Positions 48,060 through 57,065 of a DNA stretch of 64,000 bases are shown piece by piece. Source of the DNA: an uncultured Saprospiraceae bacterium. GTDB taxonomy: Bacteria; Bacteroidota; Bacteroidia; Chitinophagales; Saprospiraceae. Every line of letters starts with the position of its first letter. The first letter of the stretch is position 1. The stretch spans positions 107,578 to 171,577 of the forward strand of contig CALLMH010000004.1 in assembly GCA_938007965.1 (NCBI GenBank), read 5' to 3'. A program made the position numbers and the translations under genes. The notes below the pieces were generated by a model. It made no database searches. It saw nothing but the letters and a program-made list of their open reading frames with translations, and had not been told where the DNA came from.

Positions 48060-48640
48060 TGTGGGAATAAGGTTAGTTCTACAATCTGGCAAACGGCGTG
48101 GCCGATCATCATATGACATTCTTGGATTCTCGGTGTATCTCTTGATGGTATAGGGATGAGGATATCACAGTGATCTGCCATTTCTCCACCGCCTTCACCA
48201 GTGAATCCAATGGTGACCATATTTTTCTTTTTAGCTACTTTGAGTGCTTCTACCACATTGGCTGAGTTTCCAGAGGTGGATAATCCTATAATGATATCTC
48301 CGTCATTACCTATTGCCTGTAGGAGTCTGGCATACACTTGATTGTAGGAATAATCATTCGCTACGGCCGTGATGTACGAAGTGTTGACATGCAGTGCTTC
48401 TGAGGGCAGTGGCGGTCTATCATAGTAGTACCTTCCAGATAATTCAGCAGCGAGATGTTGAGAGTCCGCTGCGCTTCCTCCGTTTCCACAGAAGAGGACC
48501 TTCCCTTTCTGACTATAACATTTCACGATAGCATCCGTCACATCACTGATTTTGGCCTGGATAACTTCATCTGCCAACACTTGTGTTTTTAGTGCAATCG
48601 AATCTTCTATATTCTGCTTTATTATTGATCGCTTGTCCAT
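48056..48640 (-). CDS. gmhA: sedoheptulose-7-phosphate isomerase
   Basis: A 194-residue SIS-domain isomerase making D-glycero-D-manno-heptose 7-phosphate, the first step to activated heptose. GKVLFCGNGGSAADSQHLAAELSGRY, IIIGLSTSGNSANVVEAL and the late QECHMMIGHAVCQIVE with catalytic residues are clear. It overlaps the preceding kinase gene by 19 nt and the following nucleotidyltransferase by 4 nt. Confidence 0.95.
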   Translation of the reverse strand: MDKRSIIKQNIEDSIALKTQVLADEVIQAKISDVTDAIVKCYSQKGKVLFCGNGGSAADSQHLAAELSGRYYYDRPPLPSEALHVNTSYITAVANDYSYNQVYARLLQAIGNDGDIIIGLSTSGNSANVVEALKVAKKKNMVTIGFTGEGGGEMADHCDILIPIPSRDTPRIQECHMMIGHAVCQIVELTLFPQ

Positions 48641-49668
48641 GTAGTAAGTCCTTTTTGTAGAAAATTATAGCGTACGATTTCAGCTCCTAGTGGTTTTAGT
48701 GATTTTTCGAGATCATATCGAGTATTTCCAGGGCAGTAGAATAGCATGAATCCACCACCACCTGCTCCAGATATTTTTCCTCCAGAGGCTCCAGCAATTA
48801 TTGCTGTTTGGTATATTTTATCGATCAACTCATTGGTTATTCCTTTGGCCATTTTCTTTTTAAATTGCCAGCCATTATCTAGAATTTTGCCGATTTTGGG
48901 CAGTTCACCTTTGAGTAGAGCTTCTTTCATCATAAATGCTTGTTCTTTTAGAGATAACGTAGCGTCTAATGCATCTTGATCTTTATTCTTGATATTTTCT
49001 TTTTGTTGTTCTATGATTTTAGCGGATTCTCTAGTCGTCTTTGTATATAATAGTACGAGGTGGTATTCTAGTTCCTGTAGTATCTCATCTTTGATACGGA
49101 GTGGATTTACAATTACATTATCATCTTTGAGAAATTCCATAAAATTGACCCCGCCAAATGTAGCGGCATATTGATCTTGTTTTCCACCTGCCATATTGAG
49201 ATCTACCCTTTCTATGTCATATGCTAGTCGTGCGATATCATATTCTCCTAGCGGTAGGTTTAACATCTCTACGAATGCTCCGATGATAGCGACCACCAGA
49301 GTAGAAGAAGTTCCAAGCCCGGAGCCAGCACTTACATCTATGGAGGTTGTCAGTTCCAGCCCCATACCGTCTTTGAGATAATCTTTGACGATTCTATTAT
49401 ATACACCTTTCTGTAAGATGAGCATAGGATCGGTAATATCTATATGGTCAGTCGGGTCAAATTCTAGTCGTTCGTCTCGATCTACGGCATTGAGTATGAT
49501 TTTGCCATCTGTGCGAGGTATGATCGATGCATTGGCGAATGCACTTATCGTAGCATTTAATATTGCACCTCCATAGATATCTGGAAATGGACTCACATCA
49601 GTACCACCTCCTGCGAGACCGATCCTCAGTGGTGCTCTACTTCTATATATCTTATCGTATTCTATCAT
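48622..49668 (-). CDS. hddA: GHMP kinase, HddA-like (heptose-7-phosphate kinase)
   Basis: A 348-residue GHMP-family kinase. RSRAPLRIGLAGGGTDVSPF begins the protein, the phosphate loop is SAGSGLGTSSTLVVAI, GGKQDQYAATFGGVNF follows and GGKISGAGGGGFMLFYC is the third motif. With gmhA and a guanylyltransferase beside it, it fits HddA, which phosphorylates D-glycero-D-manno-heptose 7-phosphate at C1. A GmhB phosphatase, needed for the full pathway, is not in this window. Confidence 0.9.
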   Translation of the reverse strand: MIEYDKIYRSRAPLRIGLAGGGTDVSPFPDIYGGAILNATISAFANASIIPRTDGKIILNAVDRDERLEFDPTDHIDITDPMLILQKGVYNRIVKDYLKDGMGLELTTSIDVSAGSGLGTSSTLVVAIIGAFVEMLNLPLGEYDIARLAYDIERVDLNMAGGKQDQYAATFGGVNFMEFLKDDNVIVNPLRIKDEILQELEYHLVLLYTKTTRESAKIIEQQKENIKNKDQDALDATLSLKEQAFMMKEALLKGELPKIGKILDNGWQFKKKMAKGITNELIDKIYQTAIIAGASGGKISGAGGGGFMLFYCPGNTRYDLEKSLKPLGAEIVRYNFLQKGLTTWTSDQ

Positions 49669-49674
49669 TTGTAT

Positions 49675-50745
49675 CTAGGAGTTTATTGTGGACTTTAGTT
49701 TTAGTATATTGTCAATCAATATCTTCCAACTGTATTTCTTTTTTTCTTCCAGCATTGACTTTTGCAAGGCCTCTCGATCAGTATTATTGTAGAATCTTAT
49801 TATAGAATCCGCTATCGCTTTTGGAGTCGGGTCTACGACGTATCCCACTTTTCCGTCAGGGCACATTTCCGATAGCCCGCCTACATTGGTAACTATCATC
49901 GGCTTATTGAAGTGGTATGCTATCTGAGTGACACCGCTCTGAGTAGCTGTTTTGTAGGGCTGCACCAGTAGGTCACAAGCGTTGAAGTAATGTGCTACCT
50001 CACTATCAGCGATAAACTTATCAAACTGATATATATCTTTTGCGAGATCCAGTTTTTTAATCAGACTTTGGTACTTTTCTTTATTTGAATAGTATTCACC
50101 TGCTATGATGAGTTTATAACCACTGTTACGGAATCTATCGTCAGCGAATGCCTCTAGCAATATATCCAACCCCTTGTAATCACGTACAAAACCAAAAAAC
50201 ATGATATACTTATAATCCTTGGGCAATCCTATTCTGTCAAGAGCTATTTGCTTTGGTTCTACCTCGCCAAAATTATCAAATATAGGATGAGGACTGAGGA
50301 GTCTAGGTTTTTTGGTGTCAAAAATCGAAACTTCCTCTAAGACAGATTGTGTCATAGCTACGAATCCGTCTACAGCGCTTACGAAATACTTTGTGAATGC
50401 TCTATCACCAATTCTAGATTCATGAGGGATGATGTTATCAATGATAGTGATGACTTTCGTCCTTTTGTTGGACTTGATTCTCCTGAGCATTGTGCCAAAT
50501 GCCGGTCCCATAAATGGCAACCAAAATTTAACAATAATCAAGTCGAAATTTTCATTTTTGATTTTATTTCCTTGAGATATCCAATTAATAGGATTTACCG
50601 AATTGATGGTTCTTTGTATCTTGATATTCTGTGGTGCCGAATCTTCAGAGTATTGAGTTTTTCCGGGGAAGAGGAAATTGGGGTATTGCAGACTGAAAGT
50701 ATACACGATTACTTCATGCCCTTGATCTTGGAATTCTCTGGCCAT
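49675..50745 (-). CDS. glycosyltransferase family 4 (start uncertain)
   Basis: A GT-B fold glycosyltransferase; 356 residues from the first ATG (50745). The C-terminal half has YIMFFGFVRDYKGLDILLEA, LIIAGEYY, QPYKTATQSGVTQIAYHFNKP and VGGLSEMCPDGKVGYVVDP, typical of GT4. The open frame continues upstream of the ATG to 50835 and encodes KYKIAIIGTAYPYRGGLAAY, the conserved N-terminus of this family, but no ATG, GTG or TTG lies there. The only start-like codons are ATC (50826) and ATA. It is first in the heptose operon, 6 nt before hddA. Confidence 0.8.
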   Translation of the reverse strand: MAREFQDQGHEVIVYTFSLQYPNFLFPGKTQYSEDSAPQNIKIQRTINSVNPINWISQGNKIKNENFDLIIVKFWLPFMGPAFGTMLRRIKSNKRTKVITIIDNIIPHESRIGDRAFTKYFVSAVDGFVAMTQSVLEEVSIFDTKKPRLLSPHPIFDNFGEVEPKQIALDRIGLPKDYKYIMFFGFVRDYKGLDILLEAFADDRFRNSGYKLIIAGEYYSNKEKYQSLIKKLDLAKDIYQFDKFIADSEVAHYFNACDLLVQPYKTATQSGVTQIAYHFNKPMIVTNVGGLSEMCPDGKVGYVVDPTPKAIADSIIRFYNNTDREALQKSMLEEKKKYSWKILIDNILKLKSTINS

Positions 50746-51102
50746 GCGTTCATTGTATGCAGCTAGGCCGCCCCTATATGGATAAGCGGTGCCGATGATG
50801 GCTATCTTATATTTTGATTCTCTGATGGTATACTGACTTTAGGTATATTTATAATGTATAAAGTACACTTATTCACAAATTTAAAAAGAAATAGGAGAAA
50901 AGGAAGACTTATGTAACTTGGCTGTAATTAGCAAGATCTACTTTTCTGGTGGATGAGGGCTTTAGGTTTCTTGATACTCTTTCTTTGATTTGCCATATCA
51001 GTTGAATATCTGTGTATAGTTTGACTAAAGTTGATTTTAATGCGGAGTAATAATGAATTGACGAAAATAAATTGAGATTAGTCTGTTGTCACTTGCAAGT
51101 CA

Positions 51103-51149
51103 CATTTTGACAAACAAATGCAACAATGTTGCATTTGTTTGTCAAAATG
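51103..51149. promoter_or_regulatory. 47-bp perfect palindrome, Fur/Zur-like operator
   Basis: Two perfect 23-bp arms (51103-51125 and 51127-51149) flank a single central base. The core TGCAACA-A-TGTTGCA has the 7-1-7 form of Fur-superfamily boxes. A -7 element lies three bases after it, so a bound protein would block transcription of the lipoprotein and TonB receptor genes. Zinc control is suggested by the receptor type. Confidence 0.65.
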
Positions 51150-51151
51150 TT

Positions 51152-51159
51152 TATTTTTG
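51152..51159 (+). promoter_or_regulatory. -7 element of the TonB locus
   Basis: TATTTTTG matches TAnnTTTG directly after the palindrome; TTTG at 51134-51137 inside the palindrome is a possible -33 element though the 14-bp spacing is short. Confidence 0.5.
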
Positions 51160-51212
51160 GGTTTTTTAATTACGAACAGAATTAATTTAATTTAAATCCA
51201 AATCTAAGTTTT

Positions 51213-51770
51213 ATGTTTAAGAATGCACTTTTATTATTATTTGTAGCTGCCTCGTTAGTTATGACTTCTTGCGAAAAAGAAGATCCAGTAATTCCAAATG
51301 AAGAAGAGGTAATCACGACGCTCAACTATACGTTGACCGCAGTTGGAGATGCGGGTATAGTTACTTTCTCCTTTCAAGATCTTGATGGTGATGGAGCTGG
51401 CGCACCTACAATAACAGGTGGAGACTTAGTAGCCAACACTACATATACTGGAGTGCTGGAATTATTGAATGAAACCGAATCTCCAGCCGAGGATATTACT
51501 GAAGAAATAGAAGAAGAAGATGATGAGCATCAGTTCTTCTTTCAATCTGACATCGACGGTCTTTCTGTAGCATACAATGATGAAGATGAAGATGGTAATC
51601 CTGTGGGATTATCCACTACACTCACTACAGCAGATGCCGGTAGCGGTAGTTTGACTATCATATTACGTCATGAGCCTTTGAAATCAGCGGCTAATGTATC
51701 TGATGGTGACATTACGAATGCTGATGGCGAAACGGATATAGAAGTTACCTTTGCCGTAGAAGTGAAATAA
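51213..51770 (+). CDS. acidic lipoprotein preceding a TonB receptor
   Basis: A 185-residue lipoprotein with lipobox VMTSC (Cys20). The mature part is beta-rich and acidic, with clusters EEIEEEDDEHQFFF and YNDEDEDGN that could bind a divalent metal. Similar lipoproteins precede TonB receptors in other Bacteroidota. The TonB receptor ATG begins directly after its stop, so they are one unit. It may present a metal or metal complex to the receptor; that is inference. Confidence 0.78.
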   Translation: MFKNALLLLFVAASLVMTSCEKEDPVIPNEEEVITTLNYTLTAVGDAGIVTFSFQDLDGDGAGAPTITGGDLVANTTYTGVLELLNETESPAEDITEEIEEEDDEHQFFFQSDIDGLSVAYNDEDEDGNPVGLSTTLTTADAGSGSLTIILRHEPLKSAANVSDGDITNADGETDIEVTFAVEVK

Positions 51771-54101
51771 ATGATATTAAGATTATTAGGTGCATTTTTT
51801 GTAATAGTTGTATGCAGTAATCGCGTACCAGCTCAGGATTGTAATATTTCTATCGAGGGATATGTGATCGATGAGGGAACTGGTTTGCCCTTATCACATG
51901 CGAATGTAGTCATACAAGAATTATCTTTTGGTGCCAGCACTGATGATAGAGGAGTTTTCTTATTCGAGAAATTATGCGAAGGAGAATATCACCTCATATT
52001 ATCACATATAGGATGTGCACCCCAAAAAATGCACCTAGATCTTATTCAGGATACTGTATTGTATGCTGTATTTAGACATACTCCAGTCTCATTAGACGAT
52101 GTAGTAGTGATGGGTAAGAAAAATAACTTAAGCACCCAATCCAATCTATCTGTAAATAGACAAGTCATTGAAGATAATGCCAATCAGAATATTTCCAAGT
52201 TATTAGAAAACGAAACGGGTGTCCATCTCATCAAAAACGGAAGTGGAATTGCAAAACCAGTAGTCCACGGTATGTATGGCAACAGATTGATTATACTCAA
52301 TAACGGAATCGCACAAAGTGGTCAGCAATGGGGAAACGATCACAGTCCTGAGATAGATCCGTTTGCTGCGGATAAAATCACTGTGCTCAAAGGAGCAAAT
52401 GCTCTAGCATATAGTGGTGGTAATCTCGGAAGCTTAATCTTAGTCGAACCCAAGAAGATAGAAAGAGAACCGCACCTGCATGGACAGGTAGGATATAGTT
52501 ACGAAACGAATGGCCGAGGGAATAGTCTAAACGCTCGAATTGGGAAATATTCTCCCATCCTAGCATGGAAACTTAGCGGAACACTTAAAAAATCAGGTGA
52601 CAAAAGAAGTCCTGATTATTACTTGAATAATACGGGCATTGAAGAGGCTAATCTTTCACTTCAACTGGAGAAATCTTGGAACGATAAGATATTTGTTGAC
52701 TTCTACGCGAGTACATTTAATACGACACTAGGAGTTTTGAGAGGTTCTCATATAGGAAATGTCAATGATCTGGAACAAGCACTGGTCAATGATGAACCAT
52801 TATTTACAGAGCCTGATTTTAGCTATAGTATTGATGAGCCAAGGCAAGAAGTATCCCATAACTTGATAAAGTTGAAGACTAAATATTTTTTCGATGACAA
52901 TCAATATTTGGATTTTGTAGTCGCTTCTCAGATTAATGATCGAAAAGAATTCGATGTGAGAAAGCTTGGAAGATCTGTGATTCCTAGCCTCAGTCTGAAA
53001 CAATATACGACCAATATCGAGTTGAAATACGCAAAAGAGTTTGGTGATCAATGGAGATTTACCGTAGGTTCTCAGAATATCCTTACAGATAATACCAATG
53101 TTCCAGAAACAAATATCTTACCTCTGATTCCGGATTACATTTCTTACAAGAGTGGCTTGTACACAACGCTGTCTAAGCAGTGGTCTAGCTTCAGTATTTC
53201 TGGAGGACTGCGTTATGACTTTGAAGGTCAAGACGTAGCTACTATTTCTAGAGGTGTCGTCAAGGAGATCATCAGATATGACAATAGATTTCATAATTTC
53301 GGAAGTGTATTTGGTTTGAAATACAGCATGACCAATACTCAGACTCTGGCATTCAATTCTGGTTATGCGATGCGTAATCCTGGTATCAATGAACTCTACA
53401 GCAACGGCCTCCATCAGGGTGTAAGTGGCATAGAAGAGGGAGATCCTGACCTCCAAACGGAAAAAGCGATTAAGAACACATTAGAATACACATGGATTCC
53501 AAGTTCGAGATTCTCGGTGAATAGTTTGATCTACCACCAGTACTTTCAAAATTATATTTATTTGAAACCTCAAAACGAGATAAGGACTACGATACGAGGT
53601 GCATTTCCTGTATTCAAGTATGAGCAGACCAATGCTAATATCTACGGCTTAGATTTGTCTACCCAATTCATGCTGACGAACTCTATTTTCAGTACCTTGA
53701 AGTACAGCTATCTCAGAGGTGATGATCTTGGAAATGACCTTCCACTGGTATTTATGCCACCCAACAGTTTGTCTGGTAGTCTCGTATTTAGGGCAAATAG
53801 ATCTATCAAGGTATCTTCGGAAATCAACCTAGATGAGTTTGAGTTTGAGATAAATAACAGATACGTTTTCGCTCAAAATAATTTATTGCTGGGACAAGAT
53901 TTTGTAGCACCACCACCAGCATATAATCTTATCGGTATGAAATTATCCAGTAATATTATCTTGTCCAATTATAAGTTTCGATGTTTTGCTAAAGTCGACA
54001 ATTTATTAAATGTCAGGTACAGAGACTATCTGAATAGGCAGAGATACTTTGCTGATGAGTTAGGGGTCAATTTGACTTTCGGTATGAATGTGAAGTTTTA
54101 G
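51771..54101 (+). CDS. TonB-dependent receptor, ZnuD-like
   Basis: A 776-residue outer-membrane receptor. Signal peptide (1-22), a carboxypeptidase-regulatory-like domain (about 26-105, IEGYVIDEGTGLPLSHANVV), plug domain (about 115-225, VVHGMYGNRLIILNNGIAQS and KITVLKGANALAYSG) and a 22-strand barrel ending in a C-terminal phenylalanine. The plug sequence GQQWGNDHSPEIDPF is typical of ZnuD-like receptors. It has zero spacing from the lipoprotein gene and sits behind a Fur/Zur-like palindrome, suggesting zinc or other metal uptake. Confidence 0.9.
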   Translation: MILRLLGAFFVIVVCSNRVPAQDCNISIEGYVIDEGTGLPLSHANVVIQELSFGASTDDRGVFLFEKLCEGEYHLILSHIGCAPQKMHLDLIQDTVLYAVFRHTPVSLDDVVVMGKKNNLSTQSNLSVNRQVIEDNANQNISKLLENETGVHLIKNGSGIAKPVVHGMYGNRLIILNNGIAQSGQQWGNDHSPEIDPFAADKITVLKGANALAYSGGNLGSLILVEPKKIEREPHLHGQVGYSYETNGRGNSLNARIGKYSPILAWKLSGTLKKSGDKRSPDYYLNNTGIEEANLSLQLEKSWNDKIFVDFYASTFNTTLGVLRGSHIGNVNDLEQALVNDEPLFTEPDFSYSIDEPRQEVSHNLIKLKTKYFFDDNQYLDFVVASQINDRKEFDVRKLGRSVIPSLSLKQYTTNIELKYAKEFGDQWRFTVGSQNILTDNTNVPETNILPLIPDYISYKSGLYTTLSKQWSSFSISGGLRYDFEGQDVATISRGVVKEIIRYDNRFHNFGSVFGLKYSMTNTQTLAFNSGYAMRNPGINELYSNGLHQGVSGIEEGDPDLQTEKAIKNTLEYTWIPSSRFSVNSLIYHQYFQNYIYLKPQNEIRTTIRGAFPVFKYEQTNANIYGLDLSTQFMLTNSIFSTLKYSYLRGDDLGNDLPLVFMPPNSLSGSLVFRANRSIKVSSEINLDEFEFEINNRYVFAQNNLLLGQDFVAPPPAYNLIGMKLSSNIILSNYKFRCFAKVDNLLNVRYRDYLNRQRYFADELGVNLTFGMNVKF

Positions 54102-54136
54102 ACTGATTCCTAAATATTGATTGCATATAGAATTAT

Positions 54137-55228
54137 TTACGCCTGCCTTTTATCTAAATATCTCAATATGATACTAGTTATCCGATCTCCACAATTACCA
54201 TCTCCCAATGCATTCGTATGGATTTTTGCTGGCATATGAGTATGTAGCAGTGCTACTATCTTATCTTCATCAGGTCCTGCCACCACATTCCATCCTTCAT
54301 CGATCGTTTCTATCCATTCGGTTTGTTTATCTATGATTATGGCTGGGACTTTATGGAAATATGCTTCTTTTATAATGCCACCTGAATCAGTAATTGCAAT
54401 GCTAGCATATCGCAGCAGGCTCTGAGTCTCCCAGAACCCTAGAGGCTCTAAGATAATCATGTTTTCTCCTATCAAGTCTGATAATCCATACTTGGTTATT
54501 GCTGCCTTTGTTCTTGGATGCATCGGGAATACTACTTGACCATCATATTGGCTTGCTGCGGATAGGATAGCCGCTAATTTGGATTTCTCAGAGGTGTTCG
54601 CATCTCTATGGCATGTCATGAATGCGTACTTATCTACAAGTTTGTATTTAGATCTAATATCTGACTCGACTATATATTGAGTATTGGAGAATAGTAAGTC
54701 GAGACTGATGTCTCCAGTACAGTATACATTTTTGGATATACCTACTTTTATCAGATTGTCCACTCCAGTCTGAGTAGGGGAGAAGTAAAGGTCAGTGACA
54801 CTATCTGTAAGTAGCTTATTTACTTCTTCGGGTATCGTTTTGTCCCATTCTCTTAGTCCTGCTTCTACGTGTACGAGTGGGATATTTCTTTTGGCGGCTG
54901 CTATTGCCGCAGCGGATGTGGTATTGGTGTCGCCATATACGAGTATCATGTCTGGGTGCTCATCATCTATGATATCATCAAATGCGATGAGGAAGTGACC
55001 GATCATCTTATTATGTGACATAGATCCGATATCAAGATTGTACTTCGGCGAGGGAATCTCTAGTTCGGCGAAGAATCCACCAGATAGATTGTGATCATAG
55101 TGCTGACCACTATGCACTATTGTCTCTTTTATTCTTTCGTTTCTAGCAAATGCTCTGCTTAGTGCAGCCGCTTTTACGAATTGAGGTCGTGCTCCGACGA
55201 CTGTTATTATATGGTATTGATTAGTCAT
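54137..55228 (-). CDS. wecB: UDP-N-acetylglucosamine 2-epimerase (non-hydrolysing)
   Basis: A 363-residue epimerase making UDP-ManNAc for surface polysaccharides. VGARPQFVKAAALSRAF, TIVHSGQHYDHNLSG, VYGDTNTTSAAAIAA, VHVEAGLREWDKTIPEE and ITDSGGIIKEAYFHKVP with RDANTSE are typical. Its start overlaps the upstream membrane-protein stop by eight bases. It ends 35 nt from the convergent TonB receptor. Confidence 0.93.
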   Translation of the reverse strand: MTNQYHIITVVGARPQFVKAAALSRAFARNERIKETIVHSGQHYDHNLSGGFFAELEIPSPKYNLDIGSMSHNKMIGHFLIAFDDIIDDEHPDMILVYGDTNTTSAAAIAAAKRNIPLVHVEAGLREWDKTIPEEVNKLLTDSVTDLYFSPTQTGVDNLIKVGISKNVYCTGDISLDLLFSNTQYIVESDIRSKYKLVDKYAFMTCHRDANTSEKSKLAAILSAASQYDGQVVFPMHPRTKAAITKYGLSDLIGENMIILEPLGFWETQSLLRYASIAITDSGGIIKEAYFHKVPAIIIDKQTEWIETIDEGWNVVAGPDEDKIVALLHTHMPAKIHTNALGDGNCGDRITSIILRYLDKRQA

Positions 55229-56267
55229 TCTTATTGATGATTGGGAGGAATAAAAATGCTATAAGACCCAATGCAATATTGAATAGCTGCACAGAGAAAA
55301 ACATGATATTAGCAAATGAAAATGCTTCTGTCTCTGGAACACTGTACAGCATCAATCCTTCTACGATTAGAAATTGGTAGGTTCCCATTCCTCCGGGACT
55401 TGGAATTACTATGCCCAATGTCCCGAATATAAATACAACCAAACCAGACACAGGGGCTAGATTCGCTGTAGGCACAAATGAGAAAAACATCAAATAAGTC
55501 ATCAGATAATAACAAATCCATATCATCACAGTGTGAAAGATAAATTTGCCTGGAGTTTTTAATTCTTTTATCGTCAATATGCCTTCCCAGAATCCAAGAA
55601 GTATATTCCAGAGTTTATTTCCGAGTCTGGTAGAGCGTATTTTTTCTCTAAATTTCCACAATAGAAATAAGAGAGCCACTGCCAGTACACCTAGGATTCC
55701 GGTATTTTGTGGGGATATTAAAGTAGAAACCTGATCACCCATGACTTCATTCTGTCGGAAGTAGCCGACGAAATTGTCAAAGGAAAGCACTAAAGTCAGT
55801 CCGATCATAATCAATAAACATAGTACATCTATAACTCTAGATGTGACGATGGTACCCATGACTTTTTCCGCCTCAAGATCTTCATACTTGGCGAGCAATC
55901 CTGCCCTCACAAATTCTCCAGATCTTGGGATTCCAAGGTTGACAAGATGTGTAATTAGCACTGTACTTAGAGTGTTGGCTAGCCTAGGAGTCTTGCCGAG
56001 AGGCTCTATCAGCATTTGCCATCGGATAGCCCGAGCGACATTGCTCCAGAAATAGAAGAGTAACCCTATAATCACCCAAGTGAAGTCCGCAGAGCTAACA
56101 TCTGATACAATCTTGTCAATAAAATTGCAATCAGAAAGTGGCGTGCCATCGGCGGCACATTCGTAGAGAAACTTAGCATTGTACTTACGATACACGATAT
56201 AAAGTATCGATATCCCAATGGATAAAAACATCAAGATCTTCAGTATGCTTTTGAGGGTTTTATTCAT
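55221..56267 (-). CDS. flippase-like membrane protein (UPF0104/AglD-like)
   Basis: A 348-residue integral membrane protein of the lysylphosphatidylglycerol synthase TM/UPF0104 family, with about eight TM segments. WVIIGLLFYFWSNVARAIRW, NLGIPRSGEFVRAGLLAKYE and IPSPGGMGTYQFLIVEGLM are the family motifs. It is coupled to wecB and follows panD by 29 nt. Members are tied to lipid or glycolipid flipping; the substrate is not known. Confidence 0.85.
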   Translation of the reverse strand: MNKTLKSILKILMFLSIGISILYIVYRKYNAKFLYECAADGTPLSDCNFIDKIVSDVSSADFTWVIIGLLFYFWSNVARAIRWQMLIEPLGKTPRLANTLSTVLITHLVNLGIPRSGEFVRAGLLAKYEDLEAEKVMGTIVTSRVIDVLCLLIMIGLTLVLSFDNFVGYFRQNEVMGDQVSTLISPQNTGILGVLAVALLFLLWKFREKIRSTRLGNKLWNILLGFWEGILTIKELKTPGKFIFHTVMIWICYYLMTYLMFFSFVPTANLAPVSGLVVFIFGTLGIVIPSPGGMGTYQFLIVEGLMLYSVPETEAFSFANIMFFSVQLFNIALGLIAFLFLPIINKND

Positions 56268-56296
56268 TGATTAGTGGAGTACGAAATTGATATCTA

Positions 56297-56644
56297 CTAG
56301 TCTAGTTTGTTGTGTTCATTTGGGAATACAACGGTAGGTTTGAAGTCTTTTGCTTCTTCTGGAGTCATCAATGCATAACAGATGATGATCACTACGTCTC
56401 CCACTTCTGCACGTCTTGCGGCAGCACCATTTAGACAGACTACACCTGATCCTCGCTCACCTTTGATTACGTAAGTTTCTATTCGCTCTCCGTTGTTGTT
56501 ATTTACGATCTGAACTTTTTCACCTTCTATGAAGTTTGCAGCATCCATGAGATCTTCATCTATCGTAATCGAGCCTACATAATTCAGATTAGCTTCTGTA
56601 ATCGTCGCTCTATGAATTTTTCCTTTGTGTATATATAATAACAT
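56297..56644 (-). CDS. panD: aspartate 1-decarboxylase
   Basis: A 115-residue pyruvoyl enzyme making beta-alanine for pantothenate and CoA. It cleaves itself at Gly24-Ser25 in NYVGSITID, giving the pyruvoyl group on the larger chain. [12 protein letters not shown] and the [17 protein letters not shown] segment are typical. It is the first gene of the leftward panD-UPF0104-wecB group. No other pan gene is near. Confidence 0.96.
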   Translation of the reverse strand: MLLYIHKGKIHRATITEANLNYVGSITIDEDLMDAANFIEGEKVQIVNNNNGERIETYVIKGERGSGVVCLNGAAARRAEVGDVVIIICYALMTPEEAKDFKPTVVFPNEHNKLD

Positions 56645-57065
56645 AATGTAAATGTATGATTTTTTAAAATATGGTTCCTATTTCGCCAGTAATTTGTAGT
56701 CCATTATAGTAAGAATGACAGCTATATTCAATTTTCAATACTAGTATCTTTTCGATTTTGGGTCATTTCAGTTTGTTGTTTTCGCATCTGTAAAAACGTT
56801 CTGCCAACCTAATAAAGCTATTTAGCCAATCAAACAGTTCAGATAATTTAGCGAATTTTAGATTGTAGCATACCTTCTGTAAAATCATCAAAATCAAAAT
56901 TTAGGAATTTACCTATAATTTCATTCATATTTATTGGATCAATTACTATTAAATCATTGCTTTAAAGCTAATTTTGCAAAAGATATAATTCAGTTGAATA
57001 TATAACGATAAATTGGAATGAAAATACGTTTTATACTTCAATTGTCAAATTGTAATAAAAGAAAT
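56645..57065. other. divergent region between panD and the haloperoxidase homologue
   Basis: TAATTTTG (56969-56976) is a -7 element pointing to the rightward gene, with a predicted start near 56982. No clear -33, operator, RNA or repeat was seen in the remaining AT-rich sequence. Confidence 0.45.

Noticed and set aside
53118..53456. 112-codon antisense ORF within the TonB receptor gene
   Set aside because: Shadow frame of a clear barrel-coding region.
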